This document shows, one piece after another, positions 19,069 to 27,199 of a stretch of DNA of 56,073 nt. Origin of the DNA: Acidovorax sp. CCYZU-2555 (GTDB lineage: Bacteria > Pseudomonadota > Gammaproteobacteria > Burkholderiales > Burkholderiaceae_C); the NCBI RefSeq assembly GCF_018413525.1, contig NZ_JAHCDD010000035.1, forward strand, positions 1 through 56,073, read 5' to 3'. A model generated the notes under the pieces. That model saw only the letters and a program-made list of their open reading frames with translations, made no database searches and was not told the DNA's origin. The translations under genes and the position numbers were made by a program. Within the stretch, counting starts at the first letter, position 1, and each line of letters begins with the position of its first letter.

Positions 19069-19545
19069 TTATTGCAGGGCGGGGTTGGGATTGGCGTCAG
19101 CGCCGCCCTGGGCAGCCGCGGCCTGGGCCTGCTGCTGCTCGTACATCGCCTGGAAGTTGATTTCGGCGAGGTGCACGGGCGGGAAGCCGGCGCGGGTCAC
19201 CACGTCGGCCACATTGCCGCGCAGGTAGGGATAGATGATCTGTGGGCAGGCGATGCCGATCACGGCGCCCATCTGGTCTTCAGGCAGGTTGCGGATCTCG
19301 AAGATGCCGGCTTGCTTGGCTTCGACCAGGAAGACAGTCTTGTCGTTGATCTTGGTCTGCACGGTCGCGGTCACGGCGACTTCGTAGACGCCTTCGGCCA
19401 CGGGAGTGGCTTCGACACCCAGCTGGATGTCGACGCTGGGCTGTTCCTGCTCGAGCAGGATCGCGGGCGAATTGGGCTGCTCCAGCGACAAATCCTTGAG
19501 GTAAACGCGCTGAATCTGGAATACGGGATTTTCTTGGTCGGCCAT
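19069..19545 (-). CDS. secB: Protein-export chaperone SecB
   Basis: Tetrameric chaperone that keeps precursor proteins unfolded and hands them to SecA. Conserved pieces are [43 protein letters not shown] and the SecA-contacting [12 protein letters not shown] region; the C-terminal tail is Ala/Gln-rich. The ATG at 19545 (MADQENPVF) gives 158 residues, close to the 155 of E. coli. The upstream in-frame start would add seven unrelated residues. It is in the operon between grxC and gpsA. Confidence 0.97.
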   Translation of the reverse strand: MADQENPVFQIQRVYLKDLSLEQPNSPAILLEQEQPSVDIQLGVEATPVAEGVYEVAVTATVQTKINDKTVFLVEAKQAGIFEIRNLPEDQMGAVIGIACPQIIYPYLRGNVADVVTRAGFPPVHLAEINFQAMYEQQQAQAAAAQGGADANPNPALQ

Positions 19546-19675
19546 GGCGTCGGTCTTTCTCACTTAAACGAACCGGAATCAAAACAAAGCCCGCCCGGGA
19601 GACGCTCCCGCAGCAGGCACTTGGGAAAAGCATTATGCAGCCGCGGACAGCGCCGCGGCCAATCTGCGCAGGCGA

Positions 19676-19933
19676 TCAGGCCGCGAGCAGGGGCTGCAGG
19701 CCGCCCTGCGCGTCGAGCGCGATCAGGTCGTCACAGCCGCCCACATGGGTCTCGCCGATGAAGATCTGCGGCACCGTTCGACGGCCCGTGGTCTGCATCA
19801 TGTGGTCACGCGCGACCGGGTCCATGTCGATGCGGATTTCCTCGATCTGCTCCACGCCCTTGGACTTCAGAATCTGCTTTGCACGGATGCAATAAGGGCA
19901 GACGGCGGTGGTGTACATCTTCACAGCTTGCAT
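19676..19933 (-). CDS. grxC: Glutaredoxin 3
   Basis: Glutathione-dependent disulfide reductase of 85 residues with the dithiol active site CPYC (C12, C15), the cis-Pro motif TVPQIFIG and the glutathione-binding GGCDDL. I start at the ATG at 19933 (MQAVKMYTTAVCPYC), preceded by a GAAAGAA purine stretch; an ATG six codons further upstream is possible. It lies 48 bp after the membrane rhodanese gene and 130 bp before secB, in the conserved rhodanese-grxC-secB-gpsA order. Confidence 0.95.
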   Translation of the reverse strand: MQAVKMYTTAVCPYCIRAKQILKSKGVEQIEEIRIDMDPVARDHMMQTTGRRTVPQIFIGETHVGGCDDLIALDAQGGLQPLLAA

Positions 19934-19981
19934 CAGGAGTTCTTTCTTCAAAGCGGGACAATGCCCGTAGATGGGGCTGGT

Positions 19982-20389
19982 TCAGCCTTTTTCAATCGGA
20001 AGATTGGCTTCGCGCCAGGCCTTGATGCCGCCGGCGAGCGCCTGGGCACGGGGATAGCCGAGCTTGCGCGCAATGCCTTCGGCGCGCTGTGCGCGCGGGC
20101 CCTTGGAGCACACCAGGATCACCGGCAAGGCCTTGTTCTTCACGATGCTGGGCAGGCGGTCCTGCAGCTCGCCCAGAGGCACGTTGCGCGCGCCGTTCAC
20201 ATGGCCCGCGGCAAATTCCTCGGGCTCGCACACGTCGATCACCACGGCCTTCTCGCGGTTGATCAGCTGTACCGCATTCGCGGCCGACAGCGTGCCGCCC
20301 GTGCTTCCTTTGAGCAAGGGCACAAGCAGCATGCCGCCGGAAACCAGCGCCAGCAAAATTAAATACCAGTTATCGATGATGAAATTCAC
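19982..20389 (-). CDS. Membrane-anchored rhodanese-like protein
   Basis: A 135-residue single-domain sulfurtransferase with an N-terminal transmembrane helix (YLILLALVSGGMLLVPLL, about residues 9-26). The rhodanese domain follows: VVIDVCEPEEFAAGHVNGARNVPLGEL, given here as VVIDVCEPEEFAAGH and NGARNVPLGEL, and the active loop CSKGPRAQRA with nucleophile Cys94. It corresponds in position and design to E. coli YibN, the first gene of the grxC-secB-gpsA operon. It probably handles sulfane sulfur at the cytoplasmic membrane face, but the physiological substrate is not known. It is divergent from gpmA. Confidence 0.9.
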   Translation of the reverse strand: MNFIIDNWYLILLALVSGGMLLVPLLKGSTGGTLSAANAVQLINREKAVVIDVCEPEEFAAGHVNGARNVPLGELQDRLPSIVKNKALPVILVCSKGPRAQRAEGIARKLGYPRAQALAGGIKAWREANLPIEKG

Positions 20390-20397
20390 GTCATTCC

Positions 20398-20427
20398 TTG
20401 GGTTGGCAAACCGGTCAATTTTAGAAT
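20398..20427 (+). promoter_or_regulatory. Putative sigma-70 promoter of gpmA
   Basis: TTGGGT (20398-20403) and TAGAAT (20422-20427) are separated by 18 bp, about 50 bp before the gpmA ATG, in the 89-bp divergent gap with the rhodanese gene. This is pattern matching only. Confidence 0.4.
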
Positions 20428-20478
20428 GGCAGACTTTGACCTCCGGTCATCTCCTGCTTTGTCGTCTTAAGGGACCCC

Positions 20479-21222
20479 ATGTTCAAGCTCGTTCTGATAC
20501 GCCACGGTGAATCCACCTGGAACCTCGAAAACCGCTTCACCGGCTGGACCGATGTGGATTTGACCCCCACCGGCGTGGAACAGGCGAAGAACGCCGGCCG
20601 CCTGCTCAAGGCCGAAGGCTATGACTTCGATGTCGCCTACACCAGCGTGCTCAAGCGTGCCACGCGCACCCTCTGGCACACGCTGGACGAAATGGACCGC
20701 ACCTGGCTGCCCGTGGTTCACAGCTGGCGCCTCAACGAACGCCATTATGGCGGCCTGCAAGGCCTCAACAAGGCCGACATGGCCAAGCAATACGGCGACG
20801 CGCAGGTGCTGCAATGGCGCCGCAGCTACGACATTCCGCCACCGGCGCTCGAGCCCACCGACGAACGCAGCGAACGCGGCGATCTGCGCTACGCGAAGCT
20901 GCAGCCCGAGCAGATTCCGCTGACCGAATGCCTCAAGGACACCGTGGCCCGCGTCATTCCGTTCTGGAACGAAGCCATGGCGCCTGCCATCCTGGCCGGC
21001 AAACGCGTCGTGGTCGCCGCGCACGGCAACTCGATCCGCGCATTGATCAAGTACCTGGACAACATCTCCGATGACGAAATCGTCGGCGTGAATGTGCCCA
21101 ACGGCATCCCGCTGGTGTATGAGCTCGATGACAACCTCAAGCCCCTGCGCAAGTACTATCTGGGCGATGCCGAAGCCGCCGCCAAGGCCGCTGCGGCCGT
21201 CGCCGCGCAAGGTAAAGCCTGA
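20479..21222 (+). CDS. gpmA: 2,3-bisphosphoglycerate-dependent phosphoglycerate mutase
   Basis: Glycolytic/gluconeogenic enzyme interconverting 3- and 2-phosphoglycerate through a phosphohistidine. The catalytic motif [10 protein letters not shown] lies at residues 5-14, with His8 (second position of RHG) as the phosphorylated residue. [33 protein letters not shown] and [12 protein letters not shown] are conserved. Length is 247 residues with an Ala-rich C-terminal tail ([14 protein letters not shown]) slightly longer than usual. AAGGGA precedes the ATG. Confidence 0.97.
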   Translation: MFKLVLIRHGESTWNLENRFTGWTDVDLTPTGVEQAKNAGRLLKAEGYDFDVAYTSVLKRATRTLWHTLDEMDRTWLPVVHSWRLNERHYGGLQGLNKADMAKQYGDAQVLQWRRSYDIPPPALEPTDERSERGDLRYAKLQPEQIPLTECLKDTVARVIPFWNEAMAPAILAGKRVVVAAHGNSIRALIKYLDNISDDEIVGVNVPNGIPLVYELDDNLKPLRKYYLGDAEAAAKAAAAVAAQGKA

Positions 21223-21291
21223 TTCAGACGTCATACGTCCGGCACGGCATTAAACAAGACGGCACAATAGAGCATCGGTGCGTCATGCGCC

Positions 21292-21344
21292 GGTGTCTCA
21301 AGGCTGCCCCGGTCAACCGCGTGGGGCAGACACCTGTCAGGTGT
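21292..21344 (+). promoter_or_regulatory. Structured leader of ctpA with two overlapping hairpins
   Basis: GGTGTCT (21292-21298) and GCCCC (21306-21310) can pair with the contiguous GGGGCAGACACC (21323-21334). The last bases of that arm also belong to a second hairpin, ACACCT-GTC-AGGTGT (21330-21344), so the two structures exclude each other. They end 24 bp before the ctpA ATG. It may be a transcription-factor site or an mRNA switch; nothing in the sequence decides which. Confidence 0.35.
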
Positions 21345-21368
21345 ATATTGAAGCGGTAAAGGTGTTTT

Positions 21369-22808
21369 ATGGGCCAAAAACTCAAAATTGCTGGATGGGT
21401 CTCCGCGGGCGTTCTTGCCGGTGCATTGACCACGGTATCCCTGCAAACCATGGCCCGTGGCGCCATGGCTCCCCTTCCACTGGAAGAAATCCAGCAGTTG
21501 TCGGCGGTATTCGGTCTGATCAAGACCGACTACGTCGAGCCTGTGGATGACAAGAAGCTCATCACCGATGCCATCTCCGGCATGGTGGCCAGCCTTGACC
21601 CGCATTCCCAGTATTTCGACAAGAAATCCTTCAAGGAATTCAAGGAAGGCACGTCCGGTCGATTCGTGGGCGTTGGCATAGAGATCACGCAGGAAGACGG
21701 CCTGATCAAGGTGGTTTCGCCCATCGAAGGCTCGCCCGCGTTTCGCGCCGGCCTCAAGACCAACGACTTGATCACCAAGATCGATGACACGGCCGTCAAG
21801 GGCCTGTCGCTCAACGATGCCGTCAAACGCATGCGTGGCGAACCCAATACCAAGGTGTTGCTGACCATCCTGCGCAAGGACGAAAGCCGCAGCTTCCCGG
21901 TCACGATCACGCGCGAGGAAATCAAGACCCAGTCCGTCAAGGGCAAGGTCATCGAGCCCGGCTATGCATGGATTCGCCTGAGCCAGTTCCAGGAACGCAC
22001 GGTCGACGACTTCGTGCGCAAGGTCGAGGAAATCTACGCCAAGGACCCCGGACTCAAGGGCCTGGTGCTCGATTTGCGCAACGATCCGGGCGGCCTGCTC
22101 GACGCGGCTGTCGCCATCTCGGCGGCCTTCCTGCCCGATGGCGTGACCGTGGTCTCGACCAACGGCCAGCTCGAGGAAAGCAAGGCGACCTACAAGGCCG
22201 CACCCGAGTTCTACCTGCGCCGCGGCCAGGGCGACCCGCTGCAACGCCTGCCCGCGGCCCTCAAGAAGGTGCCTGTGGTGGTGCTGGTCAACGAAGGCTC
22301 GGCCTCGGCCAGCGAAATCGTTGCCGGCGCGCTGCAGGACCACAAGCGCGCCACGGTGCTCGGCAGCCAGACTTTCGGCAAGGGCTCGGTGCAGACCGTG
22401 CGTCCGCTGGGGCCCGACACCGGCATCAAGCTGACCACCGCGCGCTACTACACGCCCAGCGGCAAATCGATCCAGGCCAAGGGCATCGTGCCCGACGTGA
22501 TGGTCGATGAAACCGCCGAAGGCGACATGTTCGCCGCGCTGCGCATGCGTGAAGCCGACCTGGACAAGCACCTGGGCAGCGGCCAGGGCGACGAAAAGGC
22601 GGCCGAAGTGGCGCGCGAAAAGGCGCGCGAGGAAGCCCGCAAGCGCCTCGAAGCCGAAACCAAGAAGCCCGCGGCCGACCGCAAGCTGCCCGAATACGGC
22701 ACGGCCGAAGACTTCCGCCTGCAGCAGGCCCTGCGCCAGCTCAAGGGCGAGACCGTGGTCGTCAGCAAGACGCTGACCGAGCGGGAGCTCGAAAAGAAGG
22801 AAGAGTAA
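21369..22808 (+). CDS. ctpA: S41 family carboxyl-terminal processing peptidase
   Basis: Periplasmic tail-specific serine protease of 479 residues. An N-terminal signal or anchor segment (KIAGWVSAGVLAGALTTVSL, about 6-25) is followed by a cap domain, a PDZ domain (IKVVSPIEGSPAFRAGLKTND onwards, about 113-133) and the S41 catalytic core. The catalytic Ser lies in VNEGSASASEIVAGAL and the general-base Lys in GSQTFGKGSVQTV. A charged Lys/Glu/Ala-rich C-terminal tail extends beyond the core. It follows gpmA by 146 bp with its own leader and is closed by an intrinsic terminator. Confidence 0.94.
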   Translation: MGQKLKIAGWVSAGVLAGALTTVSLQTMARGAMAPLPLEEIQQLSAVFGLIKTDYVEPVDDKKLITDAISGMVASLDPHSQYFDKKSFKEFKEGTSGRFVGVGIEITQEDGLIKVVSPIEGSPAFRAGLKTNDLITKIDDTAVKGLSLNDAVKRMRGEPNTKVLLTILRKDESRSFPVTITREEIKTQSVKGKVIEPGYAWIRLSQFQERTVDDFVRKVEEIYAKDPGLKGLVLDLRNDPGGLLDAAVAISAAFLPDGVTVVSTNGQLEESKATYKAAPEFYLRRGQGDPLQRLPAALKKVPVVVLVNEGSASASEIVAGALQDHKRATVLGSQTFGKGSVQTVRPLGPDTGIKLTTARYYTPSGKSIQAKGIVPDVMVDETAEGDMFAALRMREADLDKHLGSGQGDEKAAEVAREKAREEARKRLEAETKKPAADRKLPEYGTAEDFRLQQALRQLKGETVVVSKTLTERELEKKEE

Positions 22809-22843
22809 GCCGCCCGCTGCCCTCGGGGCAGACTGAGCGCACC

Positions 22844-22869
22844 GGCCGGGCAGCATGCCCGGCCTTTTT
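22844..22869 (+). terminator. Intrinsic terminator of ctpA
   Basis: A perfect 8-bp stem GGCCGGGC/GCCCGGCC with a 5-nt loop (AGCAT) is followed at once by TTTTT. It lies 35 bp after the ctpA stop codon, so moeB should have its own promoter or rely on read-through. Confidence 0.85.
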
Positions 22870-22896
22870 CATGGACCCTCGCATACCCACACCGCC

Positions 22897-23649
22897 ATGA
22901 CTGATGACCAGCTGCTGCGCTACTCGCGGCACATCCTGCTCGACGAGATCGGCATCGAAGGCCAGGAGCGCATTCTTGCCGCCCATGCCGTGATCATCGG
23001 CGCCGGCGGTCTGGGCTCGCCCGCGGCCCTGTACCTCGGCGCCGCAGGTGTGGGCCATATCACCGTGATCGACGACGACAGCGTCGATCTGACCAATCTG
23101 CAGCGCCAGATCGCCCACACCAGCGACCGCGTGGGCAGTCCCAAGGTGGAGTCGATACGCGCCGCGGTGCATGCCATCAATCCTGAAGTGCGCATCACGG
23201 CGCTGCAGCAGCGCGCCGATGCCGAGTTGCTCGATCGCCTGCTGCCGACCGCGACCGTCGTGCTCGACTGCTGCGACAACTACCGCACGCGCCACCTGGT
23301 CAACGCGGCCTGCGTGCGCCACGGCATACCGCTGGTGGCCGCCGCGGCACTGCGCTTCGATGGCCAGTTGATGGTCATAGACCCGAACGAGAAGGACGCG
23401 CCCTGCTATGCCTGCGTGTTTCCGCCCGAAGCCGATTTCGAGGAAGAACAATGTTCGACCATGGGGGTATTTGCGCCCTTGGTCGGCACCATGGGCAGCC
23501 TGCAGGCGGCCGAAGCGCTCAAATTGATCTCCGGCTGTGGCCCGTCCGCCACGGGGCGATTGATGATGTTCGACATCCGACGCATGGATTGGTCGAGCAT
23601 GCAAGTCACCAGAATGACCCTTTGCCCTGTTTGTGGTAACCATTCGTAG
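22897..23649 (+). CDS. moeB: Molybdopterin-synthase adenylyltransferase (HesA/MoeB/ThiF family)
   Basis: E1-like enzyme that adenylates the C-terminal Gly-Gly of a sulfur-carrier protein (MoaD or ThiS). Seen: the nucleotide-binding GAGGLGSPAALYLGAAGVG, the catalytic region DLTNLQRQIAHTSDRVGSPK, the DCCDNYRTRHLVN loop and the zinc cysteines CYAC and CPVC. Length of 250 residues matches MoeB. I begin at the ATG at 22897 (MTDDQLLRYSRHI), the family N-terminus; an ATG 14 codons upstream falls inside the ctpA terminator. ThiF would be an alternative name, since no moaD or thiS is nearby to decide. Confidence 0.9.
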   Translation: MTDDQLLRYSRHILLDEIGIEGQERILAAHAVIIGAGGLGSPAALYLGAAGVGHITVIDDDSVDLTNLQRQIAHTSDRVGSPKVESIRAAVHAINPEVRITALQQRADAELLDRLLPTATVVLDCCDNYRTRHLVNAACVRHGIPLVAAAALRFDGQLMVIDPNEKDAPCYACVFPPEADFEEEQCSTMGVFAPLVGTMGSLQAAEALKLISGCGPSATGRLMMFDIRRMDWSSMQVTRMTLCPVCGNHS

Positions 23650-23779
23650 GAATCGGCCTACTTTTGCAGCGTGCAGTCGCTGGCAAAATGATTCGATGGA
23701 CGTCCAAGCGAAATGCGGGCTGCCACGCCTGTCGCAGTGTCCCGAAGCTGCGCCAGCCGCCTATTACCTGGACACCACC

Positions 23780-24190
23780 GTGAAATTGCGTACGTATATT
23801 GTTGAAGACAATGCCACCATCCGTGAGAACCTGATTGCCACGCTCGAAGAGCTGGCCGAGATCGAGTCCGTAGGCATCGCCGAAACAGAATTCGAAGGCA
23901 CTGACTGGCTCACGCGCCACACCGCGCAATGGGATGTAGCGATTCTTGACCTGTTCCTGCGCCAGGGAAGCGGTCTGGGCGTGCTGGCTGCCTGCAGCAA
24001 ACGCCTTGCGCACCAAAAAATCGTGGTGCTCAGCAACTACGCGACGCCCGACGTGCGCACGCGCTGTGCACAACTGGGCGTCGACGCAGTCTTCGACAAA
24101 TCCAACGAAATCGACGCCTTGGTCGACTACTGTGTCGAGCTCAGCGCCCAACACAAAGCCAACAAGCTCAATCGATCAGCCGATTCTTGA
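23780..24190 (+). CDS. Stand-alone response regulator receiver protein
   Basis: A single CheY-like receiver domain with no output domain. Acidic residues E9-D10, phospho-acceptor Asp57 in DVAILDLFL, the switch residue in VVLSNYATP and the conserved Lys in VFDKSNEID are all present, so it should be phosphorylatable. Start is uncertain: the GTG at 23780 begins exactly at the domain (MKLRTYIVED; 136 residues), while an ATG at 23696 would add 28 residues of non-domain sequence. Its 3' end overlaps the convergent NarL-type regulator gene by 23 bp. It may act as a phosphate sink or a protein-protein switch for the neighbouring histidine kinase; this is inference from proximity. Confidence 0.85.
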   Translation: MKLRTYIVEDNATIRENLIATLEELAEIESVGIAETEFEGTDWLTRHTAQWDVAILDLFLRQGSGLGVLAACSKRLAHQKIVVLSNYATPDVRTRCAQLGVDAVFDKSNEIDALVDYCVELSAQHKANKLNRSADS

Positions 24191-24800
24191 GCGCGTAATA
24201 GGTCAGATCGCTGTTCGACGACAGCGCCATCTTCTCCATCAGCCGCGTGCGGTAGGTGCTGACCGTCTTCACGCTCAGCGACAACGACTTGGCGATATCG
24301 CCCGCGGTTTCGCCGCGCGCAAGCTTGAGAAACACCTGGAACTCGCGCTCCGAGAGTTGCTCATGCGCAGGCGCATCGTCCTTGCGGTTGAGTTGCTGGG
24401 CCAGCAGGTCGGCGACTGCCGGCGTCAAATAACGCCGTCCCAGCGCGATCGTGCGAATCGCTTCGGCGATCTCCTGGGGATCGCATTCCTTGTTGAGATA
24501 GCCGCTTGCGCCCTGACGAATCAGGTTGATCGCGTAATGCTCTTCAGGGTAGCCACTGAGAATCAGAATCCCCATTTCGGGCGCCTTGGCGCGCAGCATG
24601 GCAAGTGCATCCAGCCCGCTTTGGCCGGGCATCGACAAGTCCATCAACAGCACATCGATTTCCTGCTCACGCACCAGATCGATGGCTTCACGGCCATTCG
24701 AGGCCTCTCCCACTACGCGCAAATCAACATGTTCCGACAAAAATTGGCGCAGGCCGGAACGAACGATGGCGTGGTCATCCACAATGCCTATCTTGATCAT
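24168..24800 (-). CDS. NarL/FixJ-type response regulator
   Basis: A 210-residue transcription factor: receiver domain with D8-D9 and phospho-acceptor Asp54 in VLLMDLSMPGQSG, Lys in GYLNKECDP, and a C-terminal LuxR-type helix-turn-helix (LSEREFQVFLKLARGETAGDI and KTVSTYRTRLMEKM). The ATG at 24800 (MIKIGIVDDH) is the natural start; the upstream extension is unrelated. It is divergent from the CHASE3-type histidine kinase gene, its probable partner, and convergent with the receiver-only protein. A palindrome in the shared upstream gap is a candidate binding site. Confidence 0.93.
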   Translation of the reverse strand: MIKIGIVDDHAIVRSGLRQFLSEHVDLRVVGEASNGREAIDLVREQEIDVLLMDLSMPGQSGLDALAMLRAKAPEMGILILSGYPEEHYAINLIRQGASGYLNKECDPQEIAEAIRTIALGRRYLTPAVADLLAQQLNRKDDAPAHEQLSEREFQVFLKLARGETAGDIAKSLSLSVKTVSTYRTRLMEKMALSSNSDLTYYALKNRLID

Positions 24801-24870
24801 TGAAGTCTTTCTCCCTAAGACGGGCGACTGCCCTTCAGTTACCACAAAGTGAACACTTAGTTACGACACA

Positions 24871-24885
24871 CGCATTGCAAATGCG
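24871..24885. promoter_or_regulatory. Palindrome in the regulator/kinase divergent gap
   Basis: CGCATT-GCA-AATGCG is a perfect 6+3+6 palindrome, extended outward by ACAC and GTGT. It lies 70 bp from the regulator start and 63 bp from the kinase start. It could be an operator for the NarL-type regulator or another factor; the identity of the binder is not shown by the sequence. Confidence 0.4.
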
Positions 24886-24948
24886 GTGTATCGACGTGTC
24901 TTGATTATGCAGAATATCTCGCTGAAACTCCTCAGCAGGAGGAACAAC

Positions 24949-26307
24949 ATGCGTTGGTCACAATTACGCAGGCTCGCAATCAGCTTGCCACTCGCCATTC
25001 TCGCGGCTGTTTTGCTGGTCGGCATCAACGAGGCAGGTTACAAGCGTTCGCGCGATGCGCTGGACAACTTGTCACACATTCACAACGCCCGCGCCTCGCT
25101 CAGCATGCTGCTGCAGAACATGCTCGATGCCGAAACCGGCATGCGCGGCTACCTGCTCACCAACGATGAGCGCTACCTCGAGCCTTACGAAAAAGCCGTG
25201 GCGTCGGTCAACGGCAACCTCGACAACCTGCGCAACATCTTCATGACGTCGCGCCCGGACCTCGACTCCTTCGCTCCGCTGTCACGCCAGGTCGCGCGCA
25301 AGCTCTCGGAAATGGAGTTGAGTCTGCGCCTGTACCGCCAGGGCAACGAGGAGGCCTGGCGCTTCGTGCTGTTCACCGACCTGGGCAAGGAGAACATGGA
25401 CGCGATCCGCGCCTATAGCCGGACCTTGATGGAAAGCACCACCGAACGCAGCCGCGTGAGCCAGTCCGACATCGAGCAATCGCTGCTGCTGTCGCGCATA
25501 GGCATCGCGACCGTGACGGTGATCGGCCTGCTGGCGTTCTACATGTATCTGCGCCAGGCCCACAGCCTGCAGGCCTCGAACGAGCGCGAGCAGGCGCTGC
25601 AGCATGACGAACGCATGCGCCTCGAAGAACTGGTGCGCGAACGCACGTCCACGCTGACCGAACTCGCCAACCATCTGCAACAGGTGCGCGAGGATGAGCG
25701 CGGCCACCTGGCGCGCGAACTCCACGACGAGCTCGGCGCGCTGCTGACCGCGGCCAAGCTCGATGTCGCGCGGCTGAAGTCGCGCATCGACATGAGCTCG
25801 CCGGAAATCTCCGAGCGCGTGCAGCATCTGATCGAAGCGCTCAACAGCGGCATTGCGCTCAAGCGCCGCATCATCGAAGACCTGCGCCCTTCGTCGCAGG
25901 CCAACCTGGGGCTGATCACTTCGCTCGAAATCCTGACGCGCGAATTCGCCAACCGCAGCAACATCGAAGTCGAAGCCAACCTCGAAGCCGTGGTGCTGTC
26001 GGAGACCACCCAGCTCACGGTCTACCGCATCGTTCAGGAGTCCCTGACCAACATCGGCAAGTACGCCAAGGCCAGCCATGCGGTGGTCACGGTGCACAAC
26101 TACCCGACCTATGTCGCCGTGCAGATTCAGGACGACGGCGAAGGCTTCGATACCGCCACGGTACGCCTGAACTCCCACGGTCTGGCGGGTATGCGCCACC
26201 GCGTTGAAGCCGCAGGCGGGCGCCTGACCGTATCTTCCGAAGTGGGCAAGGGCACGACCATTTCGGCGGTGATTCCGCTGACCACGGCGACGCCCGGAAT
26301 CGCCTGA
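24949..26307 (+). CDS. Sensor histidine kinase with CHASE3-like periplasmic domain
   Basis: A 452-residue inner-membrane kinase. TM1 lies at about 11-27, a periplasmic helical domain at 28-183 with the CHASE3-like motif [21 protein letters not shown], and TM2 at about 184-201. The HisKA_3 dimerisation domain carries His259 in [19 protein letters not shown], followed by an HATPase domain with [14 protein letters not shown] (N box), IQDDGEGFD and [15 protein letters not shown]. This architecture pairs with NarL-type regulators, and one lies divergently upstream. The ATG at 24949 follows a perfect AGGAGG at 24937-24942, which decides the start. The small envelope genes downstream are plausible targets. 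Confidence 0.93.
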   Translation: MRWSQLRRLAISLPLAILAAVLLVGINEAGYKRSRDALDNLSHIHNARASLSMLLQNMLDAETGMRGYLLTNDERYLEPYEKAVASVNGNLDNLRNIFMTSRPDLDSFAPLSRQVARKLSEMELSLRLYRQGNEEAWRFVLFTDLGKENMDAIRAYSRTLMESTTERSRVSQSDIEQSLLLSRIGIATVTVIGLLAFYMYLRQAHSLQASNEREQALQHDERMRLEELVRERTSTLTELANHLQQVREDERGHLARELHDELGALLTAAKLDVARLKSRIDMSSPEISERVQHLIEALNSGIALKRRIIEDLRPSSQANLGLITSLEILTREFANRSNIEVEANLEAVVLSETTQLTVYRIVQESLTNIGKYAKASHAVVTVHNYPTYVAVQIQDDGEGFDTATVRLNSHGLAGMRHRVEAAGGRLTVSSEVGKGTTISAVIPLTTATPGIA

Positions 26308-26348
26308 AATCCTCCGCCAGGCATGGGCCTGGCAGCATGGCGCGGCGT

Positions 26349-26438
26349 TGTAGGAGCAGGACCACTCAGGCAACCACCATAAGGCTGACGAGGTCGCCCG
26401 TTGGACACTGGCAGCGCGGCGCCGGTCCGACTCCTACA
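26349..26438. repeat. Imperfect inverted repeat upstream of DUF1328
   Basis: TGTAGGAGCAGGACC (26349-26363) and GGTCCGACTCCTACA (26424-26438) are inverted copies matching at 13 of 15 positions, 60 bp apart, in the 203-bp gap between the kinase gene and DUF1328. A shorter GTTG-N6-CAAC follows at about 26442-26455. They could form a cruciform or a leader hairpin, or be remains of a REP-like element. No promoter boxes are clear, and nothing else is visible in the gap. Confidence 0.5.
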
Positions 26439-26510
26439 GTAGTTGTTACAGCAACGCCTGCAGCAAGCACTCTTTCAAGCTTGCCGGTGCGGGCTTCTAA
26501 GGAGAATTGC

Positions 26511-26675
26511 ATGTTGCATTACGCCGTCGTTTTTCTGGTCATCGCCCTGATTGCAGCCATTTTTGGCTTTGGCGGTATCGCCGCAGGCGCAGTGGGCATT
26601 GCCAAGATCCTGTTCTACATCTTCGTGATCATGGCCGTCGTCACGTTCGTGCTGAGCCTGTTGAAAAAACGCTGA
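26511..26675 (+). CDS. DUF1328 family small membrane protein
   Basis: A 54-residue protein with two hydrophobic helices, [20 protein letters not shown] (about 4-23) and [19 protein letters not shown] (about 33-51), and a basic KKR end. This is the YtjA/DUF1328 pattern, a family often found next to stress-response and envelope genes but without established function. AAGGAG precedes the ATG. It is the first of three small envelope genes downstream of the histidine kinase. Confidence 0.9.
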   Translation: MLHYAVVFLVIALIAAIFGFGGIAAGAVGIAKILFYIFVIMAVVTFVLSLLKKR

Positions 26676-26721
26676 GCCTGAACACCACGCTGCCAAGACC
26701 GTAATTTATTAGGAGGAATCC

Positions 26722-27117
26722 ATGAGCTCGAACACCCCTGCAGACAACGCCCAAAAAGCCGCTGACGCCACCAAGGATCTGGTCAACAACGCCGCGGAAG
26801 CCGCCAAGGAAGGCGTGAACGCCACGCGCAAGGTTGCCTCCGAAGCCGTCGACAAGGCCCAGGAAGGTCTCGAAGCCGCTCAAAAGCAGATCAACCCCGT
26901 GATTGACGACCTCGCCGCTCGCGCCCAGGAACTCGCCAACCGCAGCATTCACTTCTGCGCCGACAGCTCCGAGCGTGCGCGCCGCCAGATCCAGTCGGCC
27001 GCCGAAGCCACCAACCGCTATGTGGTTGACCAGCCGGCCAAATCTCTGATGCTTGCCGCCGCCGCCGGCGCAGCCGTCGCGACTGCCCTGCTGTGGGGCT
27101 CGCGTTCACGCCATTGA
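26722..27117 (+). CDS. Ala-rich coiled-coil protein with C-terminal membrane anchor
   Basis: A 131-residue protein. Residues 1-100 are a long amphipathic Ala/Lys/Glu-rich helix with repeated AA-x-A patterns (e.g. VNNAAEAAKEGVNATRKVA), then a short Pro-containing break (VVDQPAKS) and a C-terminal hydrophobic segment LMLAAAAGAAVATALLWG before a basic end RSRH. This layout resembles the ElaB/YqjD/DUF883 inner-membrane proteins that bind ribosomes in stationary phase; phasin-like proteins are an alternative. The homology is not certain. A perfect AGGAGG lies upstream. It is probably co-expressed with DUF1328 and the BON lipoprotein. Confidence 0.75.
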   Translation: MSSNTPADNAQKAADATKDLVNNAAEAAKEGVNATRKVASEAVDKAQEGLEAAQKQINPVIDDLAARAQELANRSIHFCADSSERARRQIQSAAEATNRYVVDQPAKSLMLAAAAGAAVATALLWGSRSRH

Positions 27118-27199
27118 GCCTGCACGCTCACTCGTTTCCCTCTAGGCCCAGCGCCTACCAATTCTAAAAACGCTTTTATCCACCTCGAAGGAAGACACC

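Noticed and set aside
20403..20427. TTGGCA with TAGAAT as the gpmA promoter
   Set aside because: The spacing is only 13 bp; TTGGGT at 20398 with 18 bp fits better.
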